This document shows, piece by piece, positions 17,183 through 55,850 of a stretch of 64,000 nt of DNA (within the stretch, counting starts at the first letter, position 1; the number at the start of each line of letters is the position of its first letter). The translations under genes were made by a program, and so were the position numbers. The DNA lies in assembly GCF_001665235.1 (NCBI RefSeq), contig NZ_LZSC01000064.1, positions 62,001 through 126,000 on the forward strand, given 5' to 3'. The notes beneath the pieces were generated by a model, which was not told where the DNA came from, did no database searches, and saw only the letters and a list, made by a program, of their open reading frames with translations. This DNA is from Mycobacterium sp. 1100029.7 (GTDB lineage: Bacteria > Actinomycetota > Actinomycetes > Mycobacteriales > Mycobacteriaceae).

Positions 17183-17620
17183 ATGGCACAGGTCAGCGCA
17201 GTCAGCACGATCCTGATCAACGTCGACCCCGCGGCCACACTCGCCGCGGTGGCGGACTACCAGAACGTCCGCCCGAAGATCATGTCCCCGCAGTACAGCG
17301 AATACCAGGTGTTGCAGGGCGGACAGGGCCAGGGCACCGTCGTCAAGTGGAAGCTGCAGGCCACGAAATCACGCAGCCGAAATGTGCAGGCCAGCGTCGA
17401 CGTGGCCGGCCACAGTGTCATCGAGAAGGACGCGAACTCGTCGATGATCACCAACTGGACGGTGGCCCCGGCCGGGCCCGGATCCAGCGTGAGCGTCAAA
17501 ACCAGTTGGACCGGCGCGGGCGGTGTCAAAGGCTTCTTCGAAAAAACCTTTGCGCCGTTGGGGCTCAAGAGAATTCAGGGCGAGGTGCTGGCCAACCTCA
17601 AAAAGGAACTCGAGGGCTAG
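17183..17620 (+). CDS. SRPBCC/polyketide-cyclase-like protein (Rv3718c-like)
   Basis: A 145-residue START/SRPBCC-fold protein. It opens MAQVSAVSTILINVDPAATLAAV, as in many mycobacterial members, and ends with a long helix (FEKTFAPLGLKRIQGEVLANLKKELEG region) that closes the hydrophobic pocket. Such proteins bind lipids or aromatic small molecules, and the ligand is unknown. GAGGAG lies 10 nt before the ATG. Length and place match Rv3718c. In M. tuberculosis its next neighbour is the Rv3717 amidase; here the 31-kb NRPS gene lies between them, and its stop is only 2 bp beyond this gene's stop. Confidence 0.85.
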   Translation: MAQVSAVSTILINVDPAATLAAVADYQNVRPKIMSPQYSEYQVLQGGQGQGTVVKWKLQATKSRSRNVQASVDVAGHSVIEKDANSSMITNWTVAPAGPGSSVSVKTSWTGAGGVKGFFEKTFAPLGLKRIQGEVLANLKKELEG

Positions 17621-17622
17621 GC

Positions 17623-48696
<31,074 letters not shown>

Positions 48697-49229
48697 CCGC
48701 TGGCCCCTATTCGAAAGGCTTACGCACTAAGGCCCTGAGGCAGTGCCGGATGATGTGGATTCGGTGGTCGGCTGACGGCCGAATCCGGTGCCAGGCAGGC
48801 CGAACCGGCATCGCGGCCGATGAGGTGGTGAACCGCTTAACCGACGACGGTTCCGCCGACGGAAGCCCACCCCGGGCGGCGCTGCAAATCGACAGTGGCC
48901 CTGAAACCAAGGTTGTCGTTGTCGTTGTCGACGGCTTGTTGCTCACCGGTGCTCCCCACACGTCTAATCGACATGAGTTGAACAAACCCTAGTGGACGAG
49001 CACGCATAGCGACAGGTACTTCGGCAAAGTTCCTGATGTTAGCTGTGCGTTCGCCCGGATTTTTTGAATATAGCGATCCGCACAACGAGATCGCCTGCGT
49101 CGCAGGCGATCTCGTTGTCTCGCCGCTCCAGGGTTCTCGGGACGGCGAATCACCGGTCACGCTACCGGCTGAGCCGGGCCGTCGCCACCGGAAAGCTCCT
49201 GGTTGCGTTGCCTGTCCAGATCTGTGCGC
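48697..49229 (-). promoter_or_regulatory. 533-bp upstream region of the NRPS gene
   Basis: There is no convincing gene here. It contains the long hairpin at 49082-49118 and then an unusually A/T-rich stretch (about 49010-49080, including ATTTTTTGAATATAG). Three tandem GTTGTC hexamers lie near 48914-48933. A 92-codon minus-strand frame (48707-48985) has a start but no recognisable family. The NRPS promoter should lie here; a long 5' leader is possible. Confidence 0.5.
49082..49118. terminator. Perfect 18-bp inverted repeat, probable amidase terminator
   Basis: Arms ACAACGAGATCGCCTGCG (49082-49099) and its exact complement (49101-49118) are separated by one base. It lies about 110 bp downstream of the amidase stop on the minus strand and before the NRPS promoter region. 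There is no U-tract. It may instead be a regulatory palindrome. Confidence 0.65.
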
Positions 49230-49991
49230 TCAGCGGGCCTGACCCTGGGTGGCCAGGAAGCCCGCGACGCCGCGGACCAGCGCATCGGCGTATTTCTGCC
49301 GGCCGTCCGGCGACTCCATCAGCGCGGAATCCACGGGATTCTTCATGTTGCCGCACTCGACCAGGATCGCGGGGTATTGCGCCAGGTTGAGGCCGGTCAG
49401 GTCGGATCGTCCGTACAGGCCGCCCTGACCGATGTAGGTCGCAGGGGGGATGCCGGAGGCCTGCATCTGATCGCGCATGATCCGCGCGTACTGCACCGAC
49501 GGCCCGGCCTGGACCTGATTGAGCGGCGGCGCGGAATAGTTGACGTGGAATCCGCGGCCGGAAGGCGGCCCGCCGTCGGCGTGGATGCTCAAGATCGCGT
49601 TGGGCCGCAGAGAATTGGCCACGTTGGCACGCTCATCGATACACGGCCCCAGGCCGCTGTCGTTGCCGCGCGAGAGTGCGGTCCGCACGCCCAGCGCGGT
49701 CAGCGCGGCGCGCACCCGCAGCGCGGTGTCCCAGGTGAAGGTGTGCTCCATATAGCCGCTGTTGGTCGCGGTGCCGCTGGTCTGGCAGTCCTTGGTGCCG
49801 CCGCGGCCGGTGGTGACCTGCCGGCCGATGGACGCGTCGTTGGCGCCGTTATGGCCGGGGTCGATGAACACGACCATCCCGGCGATATTGGATGGAACCG
49901 CTGTCGCGGTCGGGACGATCAGCGTCCCCGCGGCAACCAGCATGCTGGCCACCATTCTGATTCCGACACGCCTGCTCACTGGTTGGTCCAC
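49230..49991 (-). CDS. N-acetylmuramoyl-L-alanine amidase, Rv3717-like
   Basis: A 253-residue secreted zinc amidase (amidase_3 family) that cleaves the bond between MurNAc and L-alanine in peptidoglycan. An N-terminal signal peptide (about residues 1-32) precedes VVFIDPGHNG. Zinc ligands His47, Glu82 and His137 (SIHADG) and the catalytic Glu212 (LVECGNM) are all present. Cys70 and Cys117 match the disulfide pair of Rv3717; Cys213 is an extra cysteine beside the catalytic residue. GTG at 49991 is used; GTG at 49979 is an equally possible start. No cell-wall binding domain is present, as in Rv3717. It lies upstream of and on the same strand as the NRPS gene. Confidence 0.92.
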   Translation of the reverse strand: MDQPVSRRVGIRMVASMLVAAGTLIVPTATAVPSNIAGMVVFIDPGHNGANDASIGRQVTTGRGGTKDCQTSGTATNSGYMEHTFTWDTALRVRAALTALGVRTALSRGNDSGLGPCIDERANVANSLRPNAILSIHADGGPPSGRGFHVNYSAPPLNQVQAGPSVQYARIMRDQMQASGIPPATYIGQGGLYGRSDLTGLNLAQYPAILVECGNMKNPVDSALMESPDGRQKYADALVRGVAGFLATQGQAR

Positions 49992-50089
49992 GGCGCAAAG
50001 GTAACGTCGTGCGGTCTACGCTGGGTGTTTCGAATCGCCCGACATCCACAGGCGAAACCAACTCGAGACCGAGATGCGAGGGGATTGTC

Positions 50090-50449
50090 ATGCAACCCGG
50101 AGGCGACATGTCGGCGCTGCTCGCCCAGGCGCAGCAGATGCAACAAAAGCTCATGGAGGCTCAGCACCAGCTCGCAAACGCCGAGATCCACGGTCAGGCC
50201 GGTGGCGGTTTGGTCGAAGCCGTCGTCAAAGGCAGCGGTGAGGTGGTTGCGTTGAAGATCGATCCGTCGGTCGTCGACCCTTCCGACATCGAGACCCTGC
50301 AGGACTTGATCGTGGGCGCGCTCAGCGACGCCTCCAAGCAGGTCACCAAGATGGCGCAGGAGCAGTTGGGGTCGCTGACCGCCGGACTGACTGGTCCCGC
50401 CGGACCCGGGGCGCCACCCGCGCCACCGACCCAGATACCGGGGCTGTGA
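50090..50449 (+). CDS. ybaB: YbaB/EbfC family nucleoid-associated protein
   Basis: A 119-residue DNA-binding protein with the characteristic N-terminal helix (LLAQAQQMQQKLMEAQHQLAN) and the core VVALKIDPSVVDPSDIETLQDLI; the C-terminus is a proline/glycine tail. It binds DNA as a tweezer-like dimer and is almost always encoded next to recR, as here (13 bp gap). The ATG at 50090 follows GAGGGG; the upstream open frame lacks a ribosome site. It corresponds to Rv3716c. Confidence 0.95.
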   Translation: MQPGGDMSALLAQAQQMQQKLMEAQHQLANAEIHGQAGGGLVEAVVKGSGEVVALKIDPSVVDPSDIETLQDLIVGALSDASKQVTKMAQEQLGSLTAGLTGPAGPGAPPAPPTQIPGL

Positions 50450-50462
50450 CCCTCGCACCGTC

Positions 50463-51074
50463 ATGTTTGAGGGACCTGTCCAGGATTTGATCGACGAGCT
50501 CGGCAAGCTGCCGGGTATCGGGCCAAAAAGCGCGCAGCGCATCGCTTTTCACTTGTTGTCGGTGGAGCCCCCTGACATCGACCGGCTGACCGCCGTGCTG
50601 TCGAAGGTCCGCGACGGCGTCCGGTTCTGTGCGGTGTGCGGCAACGTTTCTGACGACGAACGTTGTCGGATCTGCGGTGACCCGCGGCGGGACGGCTCGC
50701 AGGTATGCGTCGTCGAGGAACCCAAGGATGTCCAGGCCGTCGAGCGCACCCGTGAATTCCGCGGCCGCTACCACGTCCTGGGAGGTGCGCTCGATCCTCT
50801 GTCGGGGGTGGGTCCCGAGCAGTTGCGCATCCGTGAGCTGCTGAGCCGTATCGGTGAGCGGGTCGACGGCGTCGACATCACCGAGGTGATCATCGCGACC
50901 GACCCCAACACCGAGGGCGAGGCGACGGCGACCTACCTGGTGCGGGTACTGCGCGATATCCCCGGCCTGACCGTGACACGGATCGCGTCCGGTCTGCCGA
51001 TGGGCGGTGACTTGGAGTTCGCCGACGAGCTGACGCTGGGCCGTGCGCTCACCGGCCGCCGGTCCATGGTCTGA
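50463..51074 (+). CDS. recR: Recombination protein RecR
   Basis: A 203-residue protein with the standard RecR order: N-terminal helix-hairpin-helix (KLPGIGPKSAQRIAFHLL), four-cysteine zinc finger (CAVCGNVSDDERCRICGD, about residues 57-74), Toprim domain (VCVVEEPKDVQAVERT ... EVIIATDPNTEGEATA) and C-terminal Walker-like tail ending TGRRSMV. With RecO it loads RecA at gaps during recombination repair. Its stop lies 3 bp from the stop of the convergent secreted-protein gene. Confidence 0.97.
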   Translation: MFEGPVQDLIDELGKLPGIGPKSAQRIAFHLLSVEPPDIDRLTAVLSKVRDGVRFCAVCGNVSDDERCRICGDPRRDGSQVCVVEEPKDVQAVERTREFRGRYHVLGGALDPLSGVGPEQLRIRELLSRIGERVDGVDITEVIIATDPNTEGEATATYLVRVLRDIPGLTVTRIASGLPMGGDLEFADELTLGRALTGRRSMV

Positions 51075-51077
51075 CGT

Positions 51078-51512
51078 TCACGCTTTGCTCAGTTGAAATG
51101 ACCTGGTGAAGGTCTGGCCGGGCTCGCCACCGCACGCATCCGACGTCGTCGTCTGGCCTTCACCGGCCAGCGTCACGGCGTCGAAGCTGTAGTTGACGGT
51201 CGCCGGGGCCGACGCGCCTCCCGCGCATGGCACCGGGGCCGTGCCGCGGTGCGTCCATCGTCCGTTGGCGAGCTGGAACTCCCAGCTGATGACGAACGTC
51301 CCGCCGTCTTGTGAGGTGGCTCGGGTGCAGTCCGATCCGCACGGGACGAAAAGCCAGGCGGTCGGTTTGTCGTTGCCCGCGTAGAGCACGCTGTAGCGGC
51401 CGTTAGGGACTTCGGCGTCGGCGTTCGCCGGTGCCGACGAGACGAACGCGGCCGCGCTGAGCAGCGCGGCACCGGCCGCCAGCCGTGGGAACTTCGTCAA
51501 CCCGGCCCGCAC
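51078..51512 (-). CDS. Small secreted protein, unknown function
   Basis: A 144-residue exported protein with a signal peptide (RLAAGAALLSAAAFVSSAPANADA, probable cleavage after Ala-Asn-Ala) and a mature beta-rich domain containing four cysteines (PCGSDC, PCAGG, ACGGE). This pattern is common in mycobacterial secreted proteins of unknown role. The GTG at 51512 is chosen because it falls one base after the gatD stop, giving a tight operon murT-gatD-this gene; TTG at 51500 is an alternative. A link to envelope biosynthesis is suggested only by this context. Confidence 0.75.
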   Translation of the reverse strand: MRAGLTKFPRLAAGAALLSAAAFVSSAPANADAEVPNGRYSVLYAGNDKPTAWLFVPCGSDCTRATSQDGGTFVISWEFQLANGRWTHRGTAPVPCAGGASAPATVNYSFDAVTLAGEGQTTTSDACGGEPGQTFTRSFQLSKA

Positions 51513-51513
51513 G

Positions 51514-52218
51514 CTAGCGCGCCGCCAATCGTTCGCGGCGCAGCAGCTCCACCTCGGGCAGCTGCAGCGGCGCCAACTCACCGACCACCTTGCTCAGCAG
51601 CAGGTCGGCCAGTTCCGGGTTGCGGGCCAGACACGGCCCATGCATGTAGGTCGCGACGACATTGCCCTGGACCGCCCCGTCGAAACCATCCCCGAGGCGA
51701 TTGCCCGCACCCTTGACGGCGGCGCCCAACGGCGACGCCGCAGGACCCAATACCGTGCCGCCGCGGTGATTTTCGAAGCCGGTCAGCCGTTGGGTGAGCC
51801 CGTCCAGCAGCGGCTTGCTCACCAGCTCGCCGATGGTGCGGGCCCGCTGGGGCGAGGTCGTCGCATCGAGCATGCCCACGCCGTCGACGCGTTCCCCGGA
51901 CGACGTTTCGTACCAGTGGCCGAGGACCTGGACGGCGGCGCAGATCGCCAGCACGGGTGCGCCGCGCTCCGCGGCGCGCTGCAGGCCCGGGTACCGCTGC
52001 AGGTGCCTGGTGGCCAGCCGCTGCGCGTAGTCCTCGGCGCCGCCCAGGGTGTAGAGGTCCAGGGACTCCGGCACCGGGTCGTTGAGCGTGATCTCGACGA
52101 TTTCGGCGTCGACGCCCCGCAGCCGCAGCCGCTGGCGCAGCACCACCGCGTTACCACCGTCGCCGTAGGTGCCCATCACGTCGGGCAGCACCAGCCCGAT
52201 ACGCACCGGGTCAGCCAC
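51514..52218 (-). CDS. gatD: Lipid II glutamine amidotransferase subunit GatD
   Basis: A 234-residue class I (CobB/CobQ-like) glutaminase. The nucleophile is the cysteine in PVLAICAAVQ (near residue 94) and the C-terminal GPCLARNPELAD region belongs to the same fold. With MurT it amidates the D-iso-glutamate of lipid II to D-iso-glutamine, which mycobacterial transpeptidases need. It is often mis-annotated as CobQ2 (Rv3713). It overlaps murT by 8 bp, consistent with a 1:1 complex. Confidence 0.93.
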   Translation of the reverse strand: MADPVRIGLVLPDVMGTYGDGGNAVVLRQRLRLRGVDAEIVEITLNDPVPESLDLYTLGGAEDYAQRLATRHLQRYPGLQRAAERGAPVLAICAAVQVLGHWYETSSGERVDGVGMLDATTSPQRARTIGELVSKPLLDGLTQRLTGFENHRGGTVLGPAASPLGAAVKGAGNRLGDGFDGAVQGNVVATYMHGPCLARNPELADLLLSKVVGELAPLQLPEVELLRRERLAAR

Positions 52219-53470
52219 GACGTGCCAACGCTCGGTGCAACTGCAGGAAGGCGGTGTAGTTGGCGACGACCTCGACTCGACCCGGCGGGCAGGACGCGAT
52301 CGCCGCCAGGGTGTCGTGCACCAAAGTGTGCTCGACGCCCGCGTATCCCAGCCGTACCGCCAGGTCGGTACCGCGTTCGCCGGCCGCGACGACTTCCCCC
52401 TTGAAGGCCTCCCCTACGTGCTCGAAGCGGACGTCCCACAGCCAGGACAGGTCCTCGCCGTCGGGCACCTGCCCGTTGACCGAGATGACCACCCCGGACG
52501 CGTGCTTGTCGACCATCGACAGTGCTTCCTGCCAGCCGGCCGGGTTCTTGGCCAGCAGGAGGCGCGCCTCGTGCTCGCCGATGCGCACGGAGCGGTAGCG
52601 GCCCGCGACCTCGTCCACCGCGGACACGGCCGCGACGGCCTTCGCGGGGTCGGCGCCGAGTGCGACGGCGGCCGCGACGGCCTGAGCGGCGTTGCCCCGG
52701 TTCACTGCACCGGGCAACGACAGCCGCATCGGCAGGGCCAGCCCGTCGGGACCGTAGAGCGTCCCCCTATCTTCCGGGTCGAACCACCACTGCGGACTGG
52801 GCCGCTTGAAGTCGGCGCCGGTCGAATACCAATGGCCTTGCTTGTTCGGGGGATCGCGGACGATCACCTCACCGCTGCGTGGGCAGCTGACCGAGTCGTG
52901 CGCCCAGGCGCCGCCGGCGGCCACCCAGACGACGTTCGGGCTGTCGTAGGCGGCCGAGGTCATCAGCACGTCGTCGCAGTTGGCGACGACCACGGCGCCC
53001 GGGTGGCGGGCCAGCCCGGCGCGCAGCGTGCGTTCGATCACGTTGATCTCGCCGACGCGGTCCAGCTGGTCGCGCGACAGGTTGAGCAGCACGACGACGC
53101 TGGGCTCCACGGCATCCGACACGTGCGGCACGTGCATCTCGTCGACTTCCAGGGCCGCCAACCCGGCGCTGCGGTCCGCGGCCAGCGCTGCGACCAGACC
53201 GGCGTCCATGTTGGCGCCCTCGGCGTTGGTGGCAACGGCGCCCAGCGTGCCCAGCGCGGCCGCGGTCATCCGAGTGGTCGTGGACTTGCCGTTGGTCCCG
53301 GTGACGACGACGGTGCGCCGGCCTGCTCCGAGCTGGTGCAGGATCGAGCGGTCCAGCGTCATCGCGACCAGGCCGCCGATCATTGCCCCGGCGCCGCGTC
53401 CGGTGACGCGGGACGCCCAGCGCGCGCTCGCTCCGGCGGCGAGGGCTACACGGGCGCGGGTGTTGACCAC
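52211..53470 (-). CDS. murT: Lipid II isoglutaminyl synthase subunit MurT
   Basis: A 419-residue Mur-ligase-family ATPase with the P-loop TGTNGKSTTTRM near residues 60-70 and the central-domain DEMHVPHV and NLSRDQLDR blocks. In the MurT/GatD complex it activates the alpha-carboxylate of D-Glu in lipid II with ATP, and GatD supplies ammonia. It matches Rv3712. The GTG start lies about 97 bp from the divergent exonuclease start, which leaves room for both promoters. A zinc-binding cysteine set seen in some firmicute MurT proteins is not obvious here. Confidence 0.93.
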   Translation of the reverse strand: MVNTRARVALAAGASARWASRVTGRGAGAMIGGLVAMTLDRSILHQLGAGRRTVVVTGTNGKSTTTRMTAAALGTLGAVATNAEGANMDAGLVAALAADRSAGLAALEVDEMHVPHVSDAVEPSVVVLLNLSRDQLDRVGEINVIERTLRAGLARHPGAVVVANCDDVLMTSAAYDSPNVVWVAAGGAWAHDSVSCPRSGEVIVRDPPNKQGHWYSTGADFKRPSPQWWFDPEDRGTLYGPDGLALPMRLSLPGAVNRGNAAQAVAAAVALGADPAKAVAAVSAVDEVAGRYRSVRIGEHEARLLLAKNPAGWQEALSMVDKHASGVVISVNGQVPDGEDLSWLWDVRFEHVGEAFKGEVVAAGERGTDLAVRLGYAGVEHTLVHDTLAAIASCPPGRVEVVANYTAFLQLHRALARRG

Positions 53471-53567
53471 CCGCGCAGTTTAAGGGTGCGGCGGCTGTTC
53501 GAGTTAACCGCCGACACGGTCGCCCAGCGACCGGATGATGTCGGTCCGACGTGCCATTCTGTCGTTT

Positions 53568-54569
53568 ATGAGCCTCAACAATCCGGCTCCCTGGGGACGG
53601 CCGGCGAGCGATCCGGAAGCGGGTTGGGCCGTCATCGACGTCGAGACCTCGGGTTTTCGCCCCGGCCAGGCCCGGATCATCAGCCTGGCGGTGCTCGGGC
53701 TGGACGCCGACGGCCGCGTCGAGCAATCCGTCGTCAGCCTGCTCAACCCCGGCGTCGACCCAGGCCCCACGCACGTGCACGGGCTGACCACCGCCATGCT
53801 CGAGGACCAGCCACAGTTCGGCGACATCATCGGGGACGTGATCGAGGTCGTGCGCGGGCGCACCCTGGTGGCACACAACGTCGCGTTCGACTACGCATTT
53901 CTGGCCGCCGAGGCCGAGCTCACCCGCACCGAACTGCCCGTCGACACCGTCATGTGCACGGTGGAACTCGCCCGGCGCCTCAACCTCGGCCTGGACAACC
54001 TACGGTTGGAAACCCTCGCCGCGCACTGGAAGGTGACTCAGGAGCGTCCGCACGACGCCTTCGACGACGCGATGGTGTTGACCGGAGTGCTGGCCTCCGC
54101 GCTTCAGCGAGCCCGCGAACACGACATCTGGCTGCCCGTACACCCGGTCACCCGGCGCCGGTGGCCCAACGGCCGCGTGACGCACGACGAGCTGCGGCCG
54201 CTGAAGGCGCTGGCCTCCCGGATGCCCTGCCCGTATCTCAACCCGGGGCCCTACGTCCGGGGCCGGCCACTGGTGCAGGGCATGCGGGTGGCGCTGGCCT
54301 CCGAGGTGCGCCGCACGCACGAGGAGCTGGTCGAGCGGATATTGCACGCCGGGCTGGCCTACTCCGACGTCGTCGACCGCGAGACCTCCCTGGTGGTGTG
54401 CAACGACTCCGCTCCCGAGCAGGGCAAGGGGTATCAGGCCCAGCAGCTCGGGGTCCCGGTGGTATCGGATGTGCAATTCATGGATGGCGTCGGCGCCGTC
54501 ATCGGCGGCACCAGCATGGAGCAGTTCGCCGACGTCGCGGCCGCCGACGAGCAGCTCGCGCTGTTCTGA
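53568..54569 (+). CDS. dnaQ: DnaQ-like DEDDh 3'-5' exonuclease with BRCT domain
   Basis: A 333-residue protein. The exonuclease domain occupies about residues 15-185, with DVETSG (Exo I), HNVAFDYAF (Exo II) and HDAFDDA (Exo III) containing the metal-binding acidic residues and the catalytic histidine. A C-terminal BRCT-like domain (about 235-315) follows. It matches Rv3711c, an epsilon-like protein; in mycobacteria proofreading is mainly by the DnaE1 PHP domain, so the role is probably in repair. The ATG at 53568 gives the family length. A fragment of its 3' end is repeated at about 55736-55771. Confidence 0.92.
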   Translation: MSLNNPAPWGRPASDPEAGWAVIDVETSGFRPGQARIISLAVLGLDADGRVEQSVVSLLNPGVDPGPTHVHGLTTAMLEDQPQFGDIIGDVIEVVRGRTLVAHNVAFDYAFLAAEAELTRTELPVDTVMCTVELARRLNLGLDNLRLETLAAHWKVTQERPHDAFDDAMVLTGVLASALQRAREHDIWLPVHPVTRRRWPNGRVTHDELRPLKALASRMPCPYLNPGPYVRGRPLVQGMRVALASEVRRTHEELVERILHAGLAYSDVVDRETSLVVCNDSAPEQGKGYQAQQLGVPVVSDVQFMDGVGAVIGGTSMEQFADVAAADEQLALF

Positions 54570-54577
54570 GGCCGGGG
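54551..54577 (+). repeat. Direct repeat, copy 1 (dnaQ 3' end)
   Basis: 27 bp covering the last codons and stop of the dnaQ gene (GCAGCTCGCGCTGTTCTGAG plus 7 bases). An identical 27-mer is found at 55745-55771. In copy 1 the preceding GTCGCGGCC (54534-54542) is separated from it by 8 bases that are missing in copy 2. Confidence 0.9.
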
Positions 54578-54582
54578 GCCGA

Positions 54583-55251
54583 TCAGGGTCCGCCCCGCCA
54601 ATGCTCGATGCGATGGTGGTCAGGCAGGAAGCCGTGGTTGACCCCCCACAACACGGCCTGGGTCCGGCTCGCGACGCCGAGCTTCCGGTAGATAGTCCGG
54701 ATGTAGGACTTCACGGTGTTGGGACTCAGATACGTCAGCTGCGCCACTTCGGCGTTGCTCTTGCCCTGTGTGATCAGCGCGAGGATCTCCGACTCTCGAT
54801 CGCTGAGCCCTTCACCACGCCCGGGCCAGTCGAGACCCGGCGCGTTGCGCGCCCGTCGCGGAGCCTCGCTGATCACCGTCTCACCGGCATGAACCGCTTC
54901 CAGCGCCGCAACCAGTTCCCGCGCCGGCAACGCCTTCGACAGATAACCGTCGGCGCCCTTGTCGCACGCGTGGCGAATCAAATCAGGGTGAAAGTTCCAC
55001 GTGTACACCACAACTCGCGTCGCGCGCGGATTCGCCGCCAGCTCGGCGACCTCGTCGCAGTCTGATTCCGGCTGTGCGAACGAGTCGTACAGGACAATGT
55101 CGACCGTGTCGTCGAGTGACATGTTGGCGTCCAGTTCGGCAACGACGATGCGGTCTTTGTACCGCTCGAACATGTTGGCCACTCCCATCACGACGACGTC
55201 GTAGTCGTCCACCAGCGCCACAGTGATCGGTGCTGAATTGCGAGCGGCCAT
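54583..55251 (-). CDS. LuxR/NarL-family response regulator, orphan
   Basis: A 222-residue protein with an N-terminal receiver domain (VALVDDYD with the acidic pair at the start, phospho-acceptor Asp56 in DIVLYDSFA, and the conserved lysine in GYLSKAL) and a C-terminal LuxR helix-turn-helix (LSDRESEILALITQG ... LSPNTVKSYIRTIYRKLG, about residues 152-205). GGGAGG precedes the ATG at 55251. No histidine kinase is nearby. It is divergent from a YeaQ/GlsB-like gene, which is the obvious candidate target. It has no counterpart at this place in M. tuberculosis. Confidence 0.92.
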   Translation of the reverse strand: MAARNSAPITVALVDDYDVVVMGVANMFERYKDRIVVAELDANMSLDDTVDIVLYDSFAQPESDCDEVAELAANPRATRVVVYTWNFHPDLIRHACDKGADGYLSKALPARELVAALEAVHAGETVISEAPRRARNAPGLDWPGRGEGLSDRESEILALITQGKSNAEVAQLTYLSPNTVKSYIRTIYRKLGVASRTQAVLWGVNHGFLPDHHRIEHWRGGP

Positions 55252-55386
55252 AGGCGTAGAACTTACCTCCCTAGGGGTGTAGCAGAACCACCCTTTGGGG
55301 TTGTTGTCTGGGAAGTGCGGTCGGGCATCCGCTCGGCAGGCCGATACGAAACGCCGCTTGCGGCACTGAACCGGAAGGCTCGCATC

Positions 55387-55668
55387 ATGATCGGATTGAT
55401 CGTTACTCTCCTCGTCGTAGGACTCATCGCCGGAGCGCTGGCGCGATTGCTGGTTCCCGGCAACCAACCGATGTCGATTTTGGCGACAATGGTTCTGGGC
55501 ATCGTCGGCTCGTTCGTCGGGGGCTTCCTTGGCTACGTGCTTTTCCACAAAGACGCGGCGCAGGGATTTTTCCAGCCTGCCGGACTCATCGGATCGGTGA
55601 TCGGCGCCGTGATCGTTCTGCTGATCTGGACCCGGGTGGGCGCGCGCACTTCGGGGCGGATCCGCTAG
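55387..55668 (+). CDS. GlsB/YeaQ/YmgE-family small membrane protein
   Basis: A 93-residue protein with three hydrophobic segments (about residues 2-22, 28-50 and 62-84) and the family's GALARLLVPGNQP and ILGIVGSFVGGFLG-like glycine-rich motifs. These transglycosylase-associated proteins are stress-induced inner-membrane proteins of unknown mechanism. GGAAGG lies upstream of the ATG at 55387. The 135-bp region shared with the divergent response regulator should carry the regulator's binding site; I could not identify it. A 180-bp spacer after it contains the second copy of the dnaQ tail repeat. Confidence 0.88.
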   Translation: MIGLIVTLLVVGLIAGALARLLVPGNQPMSILATMVLGIVGSFVGGFLGYVLFHKDAAQGFFQPAGLIGSVIGAVIVLLIWTRVGARTSGRIR

Positions 55669-55744
55669 TCCCTGCCAGACGGGGCCGGCTCGGCAGCACC
55701 GCCGGGCCGGCCTTGGCGTGTTCGGTGGCGTGTTCGTCGCGGCC

Positions 55745-55771
55745 GCAGCTCGCGCTGTTCTGAGGCCGGGG
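55745..55771 (+). repeat. Direct repeat, copy 2 (displaced dnaQ 3' end)
   Basis: This exact 27-bp copy of 54551-54577 includes the dnaQ terminal codons and stop out of any gene context. It is preceded by GTCGCGGCC (55736-55744), which also precedes copy 1 after an 8-base gap. It marks the right edge of the block carrying the response regulator and YeaQ-like gene. Confidence 0.9.
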
Positions 55772-55850
55772 TTTAGTCCAGGCCGAGCTTTTGTGGTCAC
55801 GGCGACGCGCATCGCGGATACCTTGAGCACGGGGAGCGTGAGCACGAAAG

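Noticed and set aside
48707..48985. Possible MbtH-like gene upstream of the NRPS
   Set aside because: The 92-codon frame lacks the conserved tryptophans and NxExQxSxWP-type motif of MbtH proteins.
51514..52218. Cobyric acid synthase (CobQ) for cobalamin
   Set aside because: The overlap with a MurT-type Mur ligase and the short length identify it as GatD of the lipid II amidation complex.
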